Shown: positions 1 to 9,606 of the stretch, piece after piece
Numbering within the stretch: the first letter of the stretch is position 1
Layout of the letters: every line of letters begins with the position of its first letter
Assembly: GCF_025753795.1 (NCBI RefSeq)
Contig: NZ_JAOWPS010000001.1
Location: forward strand, 434,001-498,000
Source: Mesorhizobium sp. YC-39
GTDB taxonomy: Bacteria > Pseudomonadota > Alphaproteobacteria > Rhizobiales > Rhizobiaceae
DNA: 64,000 bases
Reading direction: 5' to 3'
Notes under the pieces: generated by a model
Told to the model about the DNA's origin: nothing
Seen by the model: the letters and a program-made list of their open reading frames with translations, nothing else
Databases searched by the model: none
Made by a program: the position numbers and the translations under genes

Positions 1-1275
1 GCCAGCGCCCTTGCATTCGCCGCGCATGCCGAATCCATCACCATCGCCACCGTCAACAATGGCGATATGGTCCGCATGCAGAAGCTGACCGACGACTTCA
101 CCAGCAAAAATCCCGACATCCAGCTTCAGTGGGTCACGCTCGAGGAAAACGTCCTGCGCGAGCGCGTCACCACCGACATCGCCACCAAGGGCGGTCAGTA
201 TGACGTGATGACCATCGGCACGTACGAAGTTCCGATCTGGGCCAAGCAGAGCTGGCTCTTGCCGCTCGACAAGCTCGGCGACGACTACGACGCCAAGGAC
301 ATCATCCCGGCCATCGCCGGCGGTCTCTCGGTCGACGGCAAGCTCTATGCCGCGCCCTTCTACGGCGAGAGCTCCTTCGTCATGTACCGCAAGGACCTGA
401 TGGAAAAGGCAGGGCTGACCATGCCTGACGCGCCGACCTGGGACTTCATCAAGCAGGCCGCCGACAAGATGACCGATCGCGCCAATGGCGTGAACGGCGT
501 CTGCCTGCGCGGCAAGGCCGGCTGGGGCGAGAACATGGCCTTCCTGACCGCCATGTCGAACTCCTTCGGCGCCCGCTGGTTCGACGAGAACTGGAAGCCG
601 CAATTCGACCAGCCGGAATGGAAGAACACGCTGCAGTTCTACGTCGACCTGATGAAGGCCGACGGTCCGGAAGGCGCCTCGTCCAACGGCTTCAACGAGA
701 ATCTGGCGCTGTTCCAGCAGGGCAAATGCGGCATGTGGATTGACGCCACCGTGGCCGCGTCCTTCGTCTCCGACCCGAAGAACTCGACCGTCGCCGACAA
801 GGTCGGCTATGCGCTGGCACCAGACAATGGCCTTGGTAAGCGCGGCAATTGGCTGTGGGCCTGGTCGCTGGCCATTCCCGCCGGCACGCAAAAGGCGGAA
901 GCGGCAGAGAAGTTCGTCGCCTGGGCAACCAGCAAGCACTACGCTGAACTCGTCGCTTCGAAGGAAGGCTGGGCCAACGTTCCGCCCGGAACGCGCTCCT
1001 CGCTCTACGCCAATCCCGAGTACCAGAAGGCAGCGCCCTTCGCCAAGATGACGCTGGACTCCATAAACGCCGCCGATCCGACGCATCCGACCGTCAAGCC
1101 GGTGCCTTATGTCGGTGTCCAGTTCGTCGCTATCCCCGAATTCCAGGGACTTGGCACCACGGTCGGCCAGCTTTTCTCGGCGGCACTCGCCGGCCAGTCG
1201 AGCGTCGACGATGCCTTGAAGCAGGCCCAGGACGCCGCCACCGCGGCGATGACCGAAGGCGGCTATATCCAGTAA
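1..1275 (+). CDS. smoE: Polyol (sorbitol/mannitol) ABC transporter substrate-binding protein, 5' truncated
   Basis: Periplasmic family 1 solute-binding protein that captures sugar alcohols for the SmoFGK importer encoded next. The window opens inside the gene: the frame is open from base 1 and the first residues (ASALAFAAHA) look like the end of a Sec signal peptide with cleavage after AHA, so the start codon lies upstream. 424 residues are visible, nearly the whole mature protein, ending VDDALKQAQDAATAAM plus a short tail, as in maltose-type binding proteins. The order smoE-smoF-smoG-smoK-smoS-mtlK matches the rhizobial sorbitol/mannitol/galactitol/arabitol locus. The assignment rests on context and fold; the exact substrate cannot be read from the sequence. 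Confidence 0.88.
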   Translation, partial: ASALAFAAHAESITIATVNNGDMVRMQKLTDDFTSKNPDIQLQWVTLEENVLRERVTTDIATKGGQYDVMTIGTYEVPIWAKQSWLLPLDKLGDDYDAKDIIPAIAGGLSVDGKLYAAPFYGESSFVMYRKDLMEKAGLTMPDAPTWDFIKQAADKMTDRANGVNGVCLRGKAGWGENMAFLTAMSNSFGARWFDENWKPQFDQPEWKNTLQFYVDLMKADGPEGASSNGFNENLALFQQGKCGMWIDATVAASFVSDPKNSTVADKVGYALAPDNGLGKRGNWLWAWSLAIPAGTQKAEAAEKFVAWATSKHYAELVASKEGWANVPPGTRSSLYANPEYQKAAPFAKMTLDSINAADPTHPTVKPVPYVGVQFVAIPEFQGLGTTVGQLFSAALAGQSSVDDALKQAQDAATAAMTEGGYIQ

Positions 1276-1321
1276 GGCTCCTCCCGGTGCCGAAAGCCGG
1301 TAGCGCATCATGACCGGTAAC

Positions 1322-1349
1322 GGCCGCCCGAATCCCAGTTCGGGCGGCC
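1322..1349 (+). promoter_or_regulatory. Intercistronic hairpin between smoE and smoF
   Basis: Perfect 11-bp inverted repeat (GGCCGCCCGAA, 6-base loop, TTCGGGCGGCC) in the 121-bp gap after smoE. No T tract follows, so it is more likely an mRNA-stabilising or partial-attenuation hairpin than a full terminator. Such hairpins often keep binding-protein mRNA more abundant than permease mRNA; that role is inferred here. Confidence 0.6.
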
Positions 1350-1396
1350 ACCTTCACCACCTGAAAATTGTGGCTGACCTTTGAAGGGTGACCGTC

Positions 1397-2269
1397 ATGG
1401 CTACTCAACAGACCCGTTCGCTTGCCCGTCTCATGATGGCGCCATCCGTGGTGCTGCTGTTCGTCTGGATGATCGTGCCGCTGGCATTCACCCTGTGGTT
1501 CTCTTTCCAGCAGTACAATCCGCTCAATCCGATCCGCGATGGGTTCGTCGGCTTCTCCAACTATGCGCTTTTCTATTCCAATCCAGCCTTCCTGCAGTCG
1601 ATCCTCAACACGCTGACCATCGTCGTCGCCGTGCTCCTGATCACGGTGATCGGCGGCATCCTGCTGGCGCTGCTGATCGACCAGCCGATGTGGGGACAAG
1701 GCATCGTGCGCATCCTCGTCATCTCGCCGTTCTTCGTCATGCCGCCGGTGGCTGCATTGGTCTGGAAGAACATGATCATGCATCCGCAATACGGCGTCTT
1801 TGCCGACATTGCGCGCTTCTTCGGCGGGCAGCCGATCGACTGGTTCGGGCAATATCCGCTGACCGCGATCATTATCATCGTCGCCTGGCAGTGGCTGCCC
1901 TTTGCGACGCTGATCCTGCTGACCTCCCTGCAGTCGCTCGACGGCGAGCAGAAGGAAGCCGCCGAGATGGACGGCGCCGGCTTCGTCAGCCGCTTCATCT
2001 ATCTGACGCTGCCGCACATGTCGCGCGCCATCACCGTCGTCATCCTGATTCAGACGATCTTCCTGCTGTCGGTCTATGCCGAGATCCTGGTCACCACCAA
2101 TGGCGGTCCGGGCTACGCTTCGACCAACCTGCCCTTCCTCGTCTACCAGAAGGCGCTGCTCGAGTTCAAAATCGGCCAGGCATCCGCCGGCGGCGTGATC
2201 GCCGTCATTCTCGCCAACATCGTTGCCTTCTTCGCCATGCGCGCCGTCGGCAAGAACCTGGACAAATAG
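1397..2269 (+). CDS. smoF: Polyol ABC transporter permease
   Basis: Inner-membrane permease of the MalF type (BPD_transp_1), 290 residues with about six membrane segments. The cytoplasmic EAA loop is seen near EAAEMDGAGFVSRF, where the ATPase docks. I start at the ATG at 1397 because GAAGG sits 9 bases upstream; the in-frame GTG at 1388 directly abuts that Shine-Dalgarno sequence. It pairs with SmoG to form the membrane channel and follows smoE after a hairpin-containing gap. Confidence 0.88.
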   Translation: MATQQTRSLARLMMAPSVVLLFVWMIVPLAFTLWFSFQQYNPLNPIRDGFVGFSNYALFYSNPAFLQSILNTLTIVVAVLLITVIGGILLALLIDQPMWGQGIVRILVISPFFVMPPVAALVWKNMIMHPQYGVFADIARFFGGQPIDWFGQYPLTAIIIIVAWQWLPFATLILLTSLQSLDGEQKEAAEMDGAGFVSRFIYLTLPHMSRAITVVILIQTIFLLSVYAEILVTTNGGPGYASTNLPFLVYQKALLEFKIGQASAGGVIAVILANIVAFFAMRAVGKNLDK

Positions 2270-2279
2270 GGAGGACAAG

Positions 2280-3104
2280 ATGGCACGTGCAGTCACCACC
2301 CAGCACAAGACGTTCGCGACCGCGGCCGCCTGGATCGTCGCCCTGCTGATCTTCTTCCCGATCCTCTATACGGTCATCACCTCGTTCAAGTCGGAACAGG
2401 AGGCGATCCAGGGCTTCAACCTGTTCCCGTCGGGAACCATGGAAAGCTATTCCGAGGTCCAGGCGCAGAGCGGCTATTTCAAGTTCTTCCTCAACTCAGT
2501 GCTGCTGTCGGTCGGCTCGACCATCCTGGCTTTGCTTGTCGCCATACCGGCGGCATGGTCGATGGCCTTCTCGCCGACCAAGCGCACCAAGGACATCCTG
2601 ATGTGGATGCTGTCCACCAAGATGATGCCGGCGGTCGCCGTGCTGTTCCCGATCTACCTGATCTTCCGCGACACCGGATTGCTCGACAGCCGCATCGGCC
2701 TGATGATCATGCTGATGCTGATCAACCTGCCGATCGTGGTGTGGATGCTCTACACCTACTTCCGCGAAATCCCGGGCGAGATCCTCGAAGCGGCGCGCAT
2801 GGACGGCGCCTCGCTGTGGAACGAGATCGTCTATGTGCTGACGCCGATGGCGGTGCCGGGCATCGCTTCGACGATGCTCCTCAACATCATCCTGGCCTGG
2901 AACGAGGCGTTCTGGACGATCCGGCTGACCACCACCGAAGCAGCGCCGCTCACCGCCTTCATCAGCTCCTTCTCCAGCCCGCAAGGCCTGTTCTGGGCGA
3001 AGCTGTCGGCGGCCTCGACGCTGGCGATCGCGCCGATCCTGATCATGGGCTGGTTCAGCCAGAAGCAGTTGGTGCGCGGCCTGACATTCGGTGCCGTGAA
3101 ATAG
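2280..3104 (+). CDS. smoG: Polyol ABC transporter permease
   Basis: MalG-type inner-membrane permease, 274 residues. The EAA loop reads EILEAARMDGASLWNEI, and the C-terminal QLVRGLTFGAVK is characteristic of this subunit. The start at 2280 has GGGAGG 6 bases upstream and lies 10 bases after the smoF stop. It forms the heterodimeric pore with SmoF; six membrane segments are apparent. Confidence 0.9.
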   Translation: MARAVTTQHKTFATAAAWIVALLIFFPILYTVITSFKSEQEAIQGFNLFPSGTMESYSEVQAQSGYFKFFLNSVLLSVGSTILALLVAIPAAWSMAFSPTKRTKDILMWMLSTKMMPAVAVLFPIYLIFRDTGLLDSRIGLMIMLMLINLPIVVWMLYTYFREIPGEILEAARMDGASLWNEIVYVLTPMAVPGIASTMLLNIILAWNEAFWTIRLTTTEAAPLTAFISSFSSPQGLFWAKLSAASTLAIAPILIMGWFSQKQLVRGLTFGAVK

Positions 3105-3154
3105 GGACGTTGCTCAAAGCATCTGGCGAAAAATAACCCCTCGGGGAGGAAACC

Positions 3155-4159
3155 ATGGGAAACATCACGCTCAAGAACGTCTCCAAGTCCTTCGGGTCGA
3201 CGGTCATCATCCCGGGCATCGATCTGGTGATCGAGAACGGCGAGTTCGTCGTCTTCGTCGGTCCGTCGGGCTGCGGCAAGTCCACGCTGCTCAGGCTGAT
3301 CGCCGGGCTCGAGGACACCAGCGGCGGCAATATCGACATCGACGGACGTGACGTGACGGGCGAGGCGCCGGCCAAGCGCAAACTCGCCATGGTGTTCCAG
3401 TCCTATGCGCTCTACCCGCACATGACGGTGGCCAAGAACATCGCTTTTCCGCTGAAGATGGCTGGCGAAGACCAGGCGACCATCGACAGGAAGGTGAAGG
3501 ACGCCGCGCGTGTGCTGAACCTCACCAACTATCTCGATCGCCGCCCCGGCCAGCTCTCCGGCGGCCAGCGCCAGCGCGTTGCTATCGGCCGCGCCATTGT
3601 GCGCCAGCCCTCGGCCTTCCTGTTCGACGAGCCTCTGTCCAATCTCGACGCGGCGCTGCGCGGCACCATGCGCCTCGAGATCAGCGAGCTGCATCATCAG
3701 CTCAAGACGACGATGATCTACGTCACCCATGATCAGGTCGAGGCGATGACCATGGCCGACAAGATCGTCGTGCTTAATGCCGGCAATATCGAGCAGGTCG
3801 GCTCGCCGATGGAGCTCTACAAGACGCCGCGAAACCTGTTCGTCGCCGGTTTCATCGGCTCGCCCAAGATGAACCTGATCGAAGGCGCGCCGGCGGCCAA
3901 ATATGGCGCCAAAACCGTCGGCATCAGGCCCGAGCACATGAACATCTCGACGACGTCGGGCGACTGGAAAGCCACGGTCGGCGTCGCAGAGCATCTCGGC
4001 TCCGACACCTTCCTGCACGTGCAAGCCGACGGCGTCGGGCCATTGACGGTGCGTGCCGACGGCGAACTGGCCGTCCATCACGGCGACACGATCTATCTGA
4101 CTCCAGACAAGGCGAAGCTGCACCGCTTCGGCGCCGACGGAAAGGCGATGGCGCAGTGA
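3155..4159 (+). CDS. smoK: Polyol ABC transporter ATP-binding protein
   Basis: MalK/UgpC-type ATPase of 334 residues that powers the SmoEFG importer. Walker [10 protein letters not shown] (about residues 36-44), Q-loop FQSYALYPH, signature [14 protein letters not shown], Walker [13 protein letters not shown] and switch H in THDQVEAM are all present. A C-terminal TOBE-like regulatory domain follows (IRPEHMNI). A good GGGGAGG lies before the start. Its stop overlaps the smoS GTG start by 4 bases (GTGA), implying translational coupling. Confidence 0.92.
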   Translation: MGNITLKNVSKSFGSTVIIPGIDLVIENGEFVVFVGPSGCGKSTLLRLIAGLEDTSGGNIDIDGRDVTGEAPAKRKLAMVFQSYALYPHMTVAKNIAFPLKMAGEDQATIDRKVKDAARVLNLTNYLDRRPGQLSGGQRQRVAIGRAIVRQPSAFLFDEPLSNLDAALRGTMRLEISELHHQLKTTMIYVTHDQVEAMTMADKIVVLNAGNIEQVGSPMELYKTPRNLFVAGFIGSPKMNLIEGAPAAKYGAKTVGIRPEHMNISTTSGDWKATVGVAEHLGSDTFLHVQADGVGPLTVRADGELAVHHGDTIYLTPDKAKLHRFGADGKAMAQ

Positions 4160-4926
4160 GACTGCAGGGTAAATCGGCGCTGATCACCGGCTCGGCGCGC
4201 GGCATCGGCAAGGCCTTCGCCGAAGCCTATGTTCGCGAAGGCGCCACGGTGGCGATTGCCGACATCAATCTCGAAGCCGCGGAAAAGACCGCGTCGGAGA
4301 TCGGCAAAAATGCCTATGCGGTCAGGCTCGACGTCGCCGACCTGTCCTCGATCGAGGCGGCGGTCAAGGCGGTCGAAACCAGGACCGGCGGGTTGGATAT
4401 ATTGATCAACAATGCCGCGCTTTTCGACCTGGCGCCGATCGTCGAGATCACCAAGGCGAGCTACGAAAAGCTGTTTTCCGTCAATGTCGCCGGCACACTG
4501 TTCATGTTGCAAGCGGCAGCCCGTTCGATGATCGCCAGGGGCAAGGGTGGCAAGATCATCAACATGGCGAGCCAGGCCGGCCGGCGCGGCGAGCCTCTGG
4601 TCGCCGTTTATTGCGCTACCAAGGCCGCTGTCATTTCGCTCACCCAGTCGGCCGGGCTCGCCCTGATCAAGCACCGCATCAACGTCAACGGCATCGCGCC
4701 CGGCGTCGTCGACAGCGACATGTGGGACGAGGTCGATTCGCTGTTCGCCAAATACGAGAACCGGCCGAAGGGCGAGAAGAGGAGGCTGGTCGGCGAAGGC
4801 GTGCCTTACGGCCGCATGGGTAAGCCGGAAGACTTGACAGGCATGGCCGTGTTCCTGGCCAGCGACGAGGCTGAATACATTGTCGCCCAGACCTACAATG
4901 TCGATGGCGGCCAGTGGATGAGTTGA
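4156..4926 (+). CDS. smoS: Sorbitol/galactitol dehydrogenase, short-chain (SDR)
   Basis: NAD-dependent short-chain dehydrogenase, 256 residues, oxidising sorbitol to fructose (and galactitol to tagatose in rhizobial relatives). Cofactor motif TGSARGIG near residue 11, NNA in [10 protein letters not shown], and the catalytic Ser (NMASQAG) and YCATK are seen. It starts with GTG inside the smoK stop (4-base overlap), so it is made together with the importer. Function is by family and operon position; substrate preference among polyols is inferred. Confidence 0.88.
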   Translation: MRLQGKSALITGSARGIGKAFAEAYVREGATVAIADINLEAAEKTASEIGKNAYAVRLDVADLSSIEAAVKAVETRTGGLDILINNAALFDLAPIVEITKASYEKLFSVNVAGTLFMLQAAARSMIARGKGGKIINMASQAGRRGEPLVAVYCATKAAVISLTQSAGLALIKHRINVNGIAPGVVDSDMWDEVDSLFAKYENRPKGEKRRLVGEGVPYGRMGKPEDLTGMAVFLASDEAEYIVAQTYNVDGGQWMS

Positions 4927-4938
4927 GGGGGTGAGGGC

Positions 4939-4972
4939 GCTCTTCTCCCCGTCCCTCCACGAGGAGAAGAGC
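4939..4972. repeat. Inverted repeat in the smoS-mtlK gap
   Basis: Perfect 10-bp arms (GCTCTTCTCC and GGAGAAGAGC) separated by 14 bases in the 72-bp gap. The pyrimidine/purine arms resemble the 'cttctccccg...ggagaagg' short repeats common between rhizobial genes. It could act as an RNA hairpin between the two dehydrogenase genes. Confidence 0.5.
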
Positions 4973-4998
4973 TGTCCCGCCAAAGGGTAAAAAAGCCG

Positions 4999-6477
4999 AT
5001 GACCGTGAAACTTTCTTCGTCAAGCCTCGCCAATCTTCCTGCCAAGGTTGCTGGCCCGAAATACGATCGCGCCGCGCTGAAGGCCGGTATCGTGCATTTC
5101 GGCGTCGGCAATTTTCACCGCTCGCATCAGGCGATCTATCTCGACGATCTGTTCAATTCGGGTGCCGGCCATGACTGGGCAATTGTTGGCGCCGGCGTAT
5201 TCGAAGGCGAGAAGGTCGGCCGCGGCAAGCTCGAGGAGCAGGATTGGCTGACCACCGTCGTCGAGCAGGACTCAGGCCATATGAGCGCCCGCGTCACCGG
5301 CGTCATGATCGACTTCCTGATGCCGGGCGATGCCGAGGCGATCATCAAGCAGCTTGCCGATCCGGCAATCAGGATCGTCTCGCTGACCATCACCGAGGGT
5401 GGCTATTTCATCGACCCCGCGTCGGGCCTGTTCAATCCTTCCCATCCCGACATCGTCGCCGACGCTCAGCCGGGGGCGACACCGAAGACGGTCTTCGGCA
5501 TTATCCTTGCCGGCCTGATACGCCGCCGCGACGACGGCATCGTGCCATTCACGGTCATGTCCTGCGACAACATCCCTCACAATGGCCATGTCACGTCCGA
5601 TGGCGTCATCGGCCTCGCCCGCCTGATCGACGAGGATCTCGCCGACTGGATCAGCCAGAACGTCGCCTTTCCGAACGGCATGGTCGACCGCATCACCCCG
5701 GCCACCACCGACCGCGAGCGCGGCATCCTGGCCAGCGAGTTCGGCATTGAGGACAACTGGCCGGTGTTCTGCGAGCCGTTCCGGCAATGGGTGCTGGAGG
5801 ACCATTTCACCGAGGGAAGGCCGCCGCTGGAAAAGGTCGGCGTGCAGTTCGTTGCGGATGTCGCGCCCTATGAGCTGATGAAGATCCGTATCCTCAATGG
5901 CGGCCATGCAACCATTGCCTATCCGGCCGGGCTGATGGACATCCATTTCGTCCACGAGGCGATGCAGGAACCGTTGGTGCGCGGCTTTCTCGCCAAGCTG
6001 GAACATGACGAGATCATCCCGACAGTGCCGCCGGTGCCGAACACGAAGCTGGAAGATTACTACCAGCTCATCGAGAGCCGCTTCTCCAACCCGAAGATCG
6101 GCGACACCATCAGGCGGCTTTGTCTCGACGGCTCCAACCGCCAGCCAAAATTCATCATTCCGACCATCGCCGACCGGCTGAAAGCGGGAAAAAGCGTAAC
6201 CGGTCTCGCGCTGGAATCGGCTCTGTGGTGCCGTTATTGCTTCGGCACGACGGATAGCGGCGCCGTCATCGAGCCCAACGATCCGAGCTGGGACCGGCTG
6301 CAGACGACGGCAAAAGCAGCGAAGGATGCGCCGGCCGCCTGGCTTGCCATGGAGGATATCTATGGCGATGTCGGCCGCTCGGCGCCTTTTGCCGAGGCTT
6401 TCGCGCGTGCGCTCAAACTGCTTTGGGCGAATGGCACGCGTGCGACGCTGACCCAATATCTCGCCGGCGAGCTCTGA
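4999..6477 (+). CDS. mtlK: Mannitol 2-dehydrogenase
   Basis: Polyol-specific long-chain dehydrogenase of 492 residues, the family's usual length; oxidises D-mannitol to D-fructose and in relatives D-arabinitol to D-xylulose with NAD. The N-terminal Rossmann part carries IVHFGVGNFHRSHQA, and the catalytic pattern K-x4-N-x2-H is visible in MKIRILNGGHA. It follows smoS after 72 bases that contain an inverted repeat. Together with smoS it covers the polyols imported by SmoEFGK. Confidence 0.92.
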   Translation: MTVKLSSSSLANLPAKVAGPKYDRAALKAGIVHFGVGNFHRSHQAIYLDDLFNSGAGHDWAIVGAGVFEGEKVGRGKLEEQDWLTTVVEQDSGHMSARVTGVMIDFLMPGDAEAIIKQLADPAIRIVSLTITEGGYFIDPASGLFNPSHPDIVADAQPGATPKTVFGIILAGLIRRRDDGIVPFTVMSCDNIPHNGHVTSDGVIGLARLIDEDLADWISQNVAFPNGMVDRITPATTDRERGILASEFGIEDNWPVFCEPFRQWVLEDHFTEGRPPLEKVGVQFVADVAPYELMKIRILNGGHATIAYPAGLMDIHFVHEAMQEPLVRGFLAKLEHDEIIPTVPPVPNTKLEDYYQLIESRFSNPKIGDTIRRLCLDGSNRQPKFIIPTIADRLKAGKSVTGLALESALWCRYCFGTTDSGAVIEPNDPSWDRLQTTAKAAKDAPAAWLAMEDIYGDVGRSAPFAEAFARALKLLWANGTRATLTQYLAGEL

Positions 6478-6490
6478 GATCGCCACTGCG

Positions 6491-7174
6491 ATGACGCCCG
6501 AGCTGGTCATCTTCGACTGTGACGGCGTGCTGGTCGACAGCGAGGCGCTGTCGGTCGCCGCACTGCTCGGCATGATCGCCCTCGCCGGCGGCACGATCGG
6601 CGAGGATGCCGCCTATGAGCATTTCCTTGGCAAGAGCATGAAGAGTGTCCGCGAAATCCTTAGTCGCGACTTCGGGCTCGACATCACCGACGGGCATCTC
6701 TCCGCGATGCGCGTCGAGCTGATGCGCAAATTTCGCGAGGAGCTGAAGCCGATCCCTGGCGTCAACGAGGTGCTGCCGAGGCTCGGCGTGCCATACTGCG
6801 TTGCTTCCTCCGGCACGCTCGACCGCATCCGCTACGCACTCGATGTCACCGGGCTGCTCGAGCTCATGGAGCCGCATCTGTTCAGCGCCGCCATGGTGGC
6901 GCGCGGCAAACCCGCACCCGACCTCTTCCTCCACGCTGCAGCCAGCATGCGGGCACATCCGAGGAACTGCCTCGTCATCGAAGACAGTCCGGCCGGCATC
7001 GCGGCGGCGCGGTCGGCGGGCATGCGCGTGTTTGCCTTCACCGGCGGCTCGCATGCCGGCAACCCGGCTTTGAAAGCGCGGCTTGCGTCGAGTGAGCCGG
7101 ACTTTATATTCGCTGACATGCTGCAATTGCCCGATCTGATTGCAGGCCTGGGAGCGAGAGTAAAAGCATCTTGA
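6491..7174 (+). CDS. HAD-superfamily sugar phosphatase (CbbY/beta-phosphoglucomutase-like)
   Basis: Cytoplasmic haloacid dehalogenase-type phosphohydrolase, 227 residues. Motif I FDCDGVLVDSE at the N-terminus (nucleophile and acid/base Asp), a helical cap, the Lys of motif III in ARGKPAPDLF, and motif IV EDSPAG are present. It lies 13 bases after mtlK and overlaps the kinase start by 4 bases (TTGA), so it is part of the polyol operon. The likely role is removing or recycling phosphorylated sugar by-products; the substrate is not readable. Confidence 0.82.
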   Translation: MTPELVIFDCDGVLVDSEALSVAALLGMIALAGGTIGEDAAYEHFLGKSMKSVREILSRDFGLDITDGHLSAMRVELMRKFREELKPIPGVNEVLPRLGVPYCVASSGTLDRIRYALDVTGLLELMEPHLFSAAMVARGKPAPDLFLHAAASMRAHPRNCLVIEDSPAGIAAARSAGMRVFAFTGGSHAGNPALKARLASSEPDFIFADMLQLPDLIAGLGARVKAS

Positions 7175-8757
7175 CCAATAGTTTCGTTTGCGCGGTCGAC
7201 GTCGGCACCGGGAGCGCCCGTGCGGGCATTCTCGACGTCAAAGGCACCTTGCTCGGCCGCGCCGAGCATCCGATCGCCATGAACCAGCCCAAGGCCGATC
7301 ACGCCGAGCACAATTCTGAAGATATCTGGTCGGCGGTCTGTACTGCCGTACGCGCCGCGCGCGAAAAGTCGGGCGTGGCAGCGAAGGACATTGTCGGCAT
7401 CTCCTTCGATGCCACCTGTTCGCTTGTCGTGCGGGACAGGGACGGCGGCCAGCTCAGCGTCTCGGTGTCAGGCGAAAGGCGCTGGGACACCATCGTCTGG
7501 CTCGACCACCGCGCCATTGCCGAAGCCGATGAATGCACTGCAAGCGGCCATGCCGTGCTCGACTATATCGGCGGCGTCATGTCGCCCGAAATGGCAACGC
7601 CGAAACTGATGTGGGTGAAGCGCAATCTGCCCGGCACATGGAATGAAGCCGGCTATCTGTTCGACCTTGCCGATTTCCTGACTTGGAAAGCAACCGGCTC
7701 GCTGGCGCGCTCGCAATGCACGCTGACCGCCAAATGGACCTACCTGGCGCATGAGGAGACCGGCTGGCGGCGCGACTTCTTCAAAACGGTCGGACTGGGC
7801 GATCTCTTCGAACACGGCAATTTGCCGGAGAAGGCAAGTCCGGTCGGCGCCGATATCGGCTCGCTGAGCGCCGAAGCCGCGGCGGAGCTTGGCCTGACCG
7901 AAAAGTGCCGCGTCGGCGCCGGCGTCATCGACGCCTATGCCGGCGCGCTCGGCGTTCTCGGCGGCTTCGCCGGCGATGACAAGAATATCGGCCGGCACCT
8001 GGCATTGATCGCCGGCACGTCGAGCTGCGTCATGGCGATGTCGCCCGATCCGCAGCCCTTCGCCGGCGTCTGGGGTCCGTATTATGGCGCGGCCCTTCCC
8101 GGCCTATGGCTGTCGGAAGGCGGCCAGTCGGCCACCGGCGCGCTGCTCGACCACATCATCCGCTGGCATGGCGCCGGCGGCGAGCCGGACGCCGCCATGC
8201 ATGCCAGGATCGCCCGGCGTGTCGCCGAACTGCGCGCCGCCGATGGCGAGAACCTGGCGGGAAGGCTGCATGTGCTGCCGGATTTCCACGGCAACCGCTC
8301 GCCGCTCGCCGATCCGCATGCCGTCGGCGTCATCAGCGGGCTGACGCTCGATTCCTCTTTCGACAGCCTGTGCAAGCTCTATTGGCGCACCGCCGTCGGC
8401 ATCGCGCTTGGCGTGCGCCATGTGCTGGAGGCGCTGAATGAGAACGGTTATCTGATCGACACGCTGCATGTCACCGGCGGCCACACCAAGAACCCGCTGT
8501 TGATGGAGTTATATGCGGACGCGACCGGCTGCACGGTGGTCGAGCCGCTGGCCGACGAAGCGGTGCTGCTCGGCACCGGCATGGTGGCGGCCACCGCCGC
8601 CGGACTTTTTCCCGGTCTGAATGCCGCCTGCGTCGCCATGCAGCAGGGCGGCAAGAAGCGAGCGTCGAACCCAGCCGCCGCCGGCCAGTTCGACCGCGAC
8701 TACCATGTATTCCTCGAGATGCACCGGCAGAGGCGGGCGCTGGACGAGGTCAGGTAG
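7171..8757 (+). CDS. FGGY-family pentulose kinase (ribulokinase-like)
   Basis: ATP-dependent carbohydrate kinase, 528 residues. The N-terminal phosphate motif DVGTGSARAGILD and the C-terminal FGGY motif around VTGGHTKNPLLMELYAD are visible; FDLADFLTWKATGS fits the pentulose (D-ribulose) kinase subgroup better than glycerol or xylulose kinases. It starts with TTG overlapping the phosphatase stop by 4 bases. As the last gene of the polyol operon it would phosphorylate ketopentoses made from arabinitol or ribitol. The precise sugar is uncertain. Confidence 0.82.
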   Translation: MTNSFVCAVDVGTGSARAGILDVKGTLLGRAEHPIAMNQPKADHAEHNSEDIWSAVCTAVRAAREKSGVAAKDIVGISFDATCSLVVRDRDGGQLSVSVSGERRWDTIVWLDHRAIAEADECTASGHAVLDYIGGVMSPEMATPKLMWVKRNLPGTWNEAGYLFDLADFLTWKATGSLARSQCTLTAKWTYLAHEETGWRRDFFKTVGLGDLFEHGNLPEKASPVGADIGSLSAEAAAELGLTEKCRVGAGVIDAYAGALGVLGGFAGDDKNIGRHLALIAGTSSCVMAMSPDPQPFAGVWGPYYGAALPGLWLSEGGQSATGALLDHIIRWHGAGGEPDAAMHARIARRVAELRAADGENLAGRLHVLPDFHGNRSPLADPHAVGVISGLTLDSSFDSLCKLYWRTAVGIALGVRHVLEALNENGYLIDTLHVTGGHTKNPLLMELYADATGCTVVEPLADEAVLLGTGMVAATAAGLFPGLNAACVAMQQGGKKRASNPAAAGQFDRDYHVFLEMHRQRRALDEVR

Positions 8758-8765
8758 TTTCGCCG

Positions 8766-9344
8766 CTATCTCTGGTTCCAGCGCCGGACGATCGGTTCGC
8801 CAAGGTCGTGCTCGTAGCCAAGCACGCTTATGCTGGCGGTATCCAGGACAAAGAGGGCGCCGTGTTGCGGCGGCAGGCCGAGCCAGCGCGCCGCCAGCAC
8901 CCGCAGGAAATGCGCGCTTGAAAACACCAGGACATTGCCGTTGACGGCACGCAGCTTGCTGACGATCCGGTCCGCCCTCGCGCCCACATCCTGCGCCATC
9001 TCGCCGTTCGGACAGCCGTCGCGAAAAAGCCGCCAGCCGGGACGCTCGGCGAGGATCTGCTTCGTGGTCAGCCCTTCGTAGGCGCCGTAGTCCCATTCCG
9101 CCAGATCAGGCTTTTTCAGGCCAGCCGAACCGAAGCCGGCCAGCGCACAGGTCCTGAAGGCGCGCTGTGACGGGCTCGACCACACGGCCCGGAACGACAG
9201 GCTCTGCAGGCGCTCAGCGACCCGGCGGGCGGCCTCCTCGCCGGCAGGGGTCAACGGTATGTCGGTCCGCCCCGTGTGCTTTCCGGATGCGCTCCATTCG
9301 GTCTCCCCGTGCCGGACCAGAGTGATTTCCGCAAACGCGCTCAT
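8766..9344 (-). CDS. Histidine phosphatase family protein
   Basis: Phosphoglycerate mutase-like hydrolase of 192 residues with the catalytic LVRHGETEWS at the N-terminus, a downstream acid region EWDYGAYEG and the second His in FSSAHFLRVLAARWL. I choose the ATG at 9344 because AAAGG lies 7 bases upstream; an ATG at 9350 sits too close to it. The gene converges on the polyol operon with 8 bases between stops. Substrate unknown; members act on sugar phosphates or phosphoproteins. Confidence 0.8.
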   Translation of the reverse strand: MSAFAEITLVRHGETEWSASGKHTGRTDIPLTPAGEEAARRVAERLQSLSFRAVWSSPSQRAFRTCALAGFGSAGLKKPDLAEWDYGAYEGLTTKQILAERPGWRLFRDGCPNGEMAQDVGARADRIVSKLRAVNGNVLVFSSAHFLRVLAARWLGLPPQHGALFVLDTASISVLGYEHDLGEPIVRRWNQR

Positions 9345-9606
9345 CCGCATGCCTTTCGATGGCAGTTTCCGGCAGAACTGCCGGTGGCGCAAACCATAGC
9401 GGCTTCCGCAGCGCCGCCAAGTGCGAGTTTGAATACCACGCAGCTTGCTGGCTTAACCTTTGCCGAGACCAGCCTCTTGCCATAGCTGCCCATTTCGTGG
9501 ACAAGCCGTGCCGTAATGCGGAATCCGGGCCGACCATGGCCACTTTCCGCGCTGAGACGCGGCTTCCGGCTTTCGGCCGATGCGCCGCAATCGGATAGGC
9601 GAAACA

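Noticed and set aside
1130..2308. 392-codon open frame on the - strand
   Set aside because: Lies opposite smoF, rich in Arg/Asp/Gln/His with no family features; a typical high-GC antisense artefact.
9361..9382. GGCAGTT/AACTGCC inverted repeat upstream of the histidine phosphatase
   Set aside because: Only 7 bp and without context; not distinguishable from chance.
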